Source: CAVQCT01 sp964520865 (GTDB lineage: Bacteria > Zixibacteria > MSB-5A5 > GN15 > FEB-12). Taken from it: a stretch of DNA of 64,000 nucleotides. Under the pieces are notes generated by a model, which saw only the letters and a program-made list of their open reading frames with translations, was not told the DNA's origin and ran no database searches. Positions 63,561-64,000 of this stretch are shown piece after piece. Every line of letters begins with the position of its first letter. Within the stretch, counting starts at the first letter, position 1. The stretch spans positions 1-64,000 of the forward strand of contig CAZFOY010000002.1 of the NCBI GenBank assembly GCA_964520865.1. The letters are read 5' to 3'. Both the position numbers and the translations under genes were made by a program.

Positions 63561-63941
63561 GAAACTCCACCGTTTGTAGTTGAAATCGATTTTCACCGCA
63601 CGTCCTTCCGATGCGAAATGCGTCAGGCGAGGCATCGCTGCCCCCACACTTCCATCTTCATACTTGACATATTCGTTGATGTTGATGACATTATCTCTGT
63701 TAGCTTAGTTTGGGTTACAATATATCATATCGGAGGGTTGGATAGGGTTATGCATCCCGGGGCCCGCTCTCATGCAGCGGTCAGTTTCGCCGTTTCCCCA
63801 GTCATTTTATTATTCAGGATGGCGTTAAAGAACGACTCATTCTGCCCATATGTGGGTAACGCGTCCAACCATTCCGATCCGTTCCCGGTGTATCGCATTG
63901 TGCGAGTCAAGCTCAGGGGATAACGAGAGGAGGAGTTTCTG
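63561..63941 (+). other. Intergenic region after the pyruvate dehydrogenase operon
   Basis: About 380 bases. A perfect -35 TTGACA lies at 63664-63669 but no good -10 follows at 16-18 bases. TACAAT near 63716 could be a -10 with no clear -35. A short repeat TGAAA...TTTCA follows the E3 stop. Open frames here have no ribosome site. Confidence 0.35.
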
Positions 63942-64000
63942 ATGTTGAAGCACGGTTTCTTTGCAGTTGGAATATTTCTGTTAGTCTGTTGCTCGATCGG
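63942..64000 (+). CDS. Start of an exported protein (partial, runs off right edge)
   Basis: ATG at 63942 follows a strong GAGGAGGAG ribosome site at about eight bases. The 19 visible residues (basic start, then a hydrophobic FFAVGIFLLVCCSIG) are a signal peptide, possibly a lipoprotein signal since two cysteines lie in the hydrophobic part. The remainder is beyond the window, so no function can be given. Confidence 0.65.
   Translation, partial: MLKHGFFAVGIFLLVCCSI

Noticed and set aside
63618..63923. 101-residue frame before the last gene
   Set aside because: No ribosome site and no family motif; the real gene starts at 63942 with a strong ribosome site.

Overview
The window carries about 40 protein genes, at roughly 50-55% GC by eye, on both strands; no rRNA, tRNA, insertion sequence or CRISPR array was recognised. 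It looks like one bacterial chromosome rather than a plasmid or an intact phage. Pointers to the lineage are a secreted protein with paired dockerin/EF-hand-like repeats, a PEP-CTERM protein, porin-like outer-membrane proteins (so a diderm), a four-subunit group 3b-type NiFe hydrogenase, a homodimeric AceE-type pyruvate dehydrogenase, and a very large kinase/AAA+ fusion regulator. Together these suggest an uncultured lineage of the FCB group, possibly Candidatus Zixibacteria. That is inference from gene style, not a marker-gene result.

Layout. 1-3600 (minus): a compact peptide-modification locus with a 33-residue cysteine peptide, two radical SAM/SPASM enzymes and a B12-binding radical SAM enzyme cut by the window edge. 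4243-7547 (plus): a MacAB-like exporter as three genes. 7843-10200: a CBM9/DUF5916-type surface protein. 10303-18184 (minus): a ribose/galactose-type sugar ABC importer followed by a secreted GH38 alpha-mannosidase. 18390-19238: the pyruvate, phosphate dikinase/PEP synthase regulatory kinase. 19373-21546: a second MacB/Lol-like ATPase-permease pair. 21929-22996: a porin-like barrel. 23126-28178 (minus): a hydrogenase operon hydB - cNMP-binding protein - hydG - small subunit - large subunit - maturation protease. 28678-33523: a dockerin-like protein, a chemotaxis receptor and a GAF/PAS/LuxR regulator. 33889-37373: two glycosyltransferases and an Fe-S RecB-like nuclease. 37456-40510 (minus): three exported proteins, including a TPR lipoprotein and the PEP-CTERM protein.

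40844-43440 holds a phage portal gene overlapping a large-terminase gene with no other phage gene nearby. 43774-48106 is carAB behind a clear promoter and a structured leader. 48189-53558 (minus) is a regulatory island: a Ser/Thr kinase-TPR-GAF-AAA+-Fis protein, then a 86-residue secreted peptide with a possible sigma-54 promoter, then an HTH regulator. 54197-57812 is glycogen metabolism (glgB, malQ), 58035-63560 is the pyruvate dehydrogenase complex (E1, E2, E3), and an exported protein begins at 63942 and runs off the end.

Most promising for novelty are the minimal radical SAM peptide locus (1-3600), the orphan portal-terminase pair (40844-43440), and the fusion kinase with its neighbouring small secreted protein (48817-53680).
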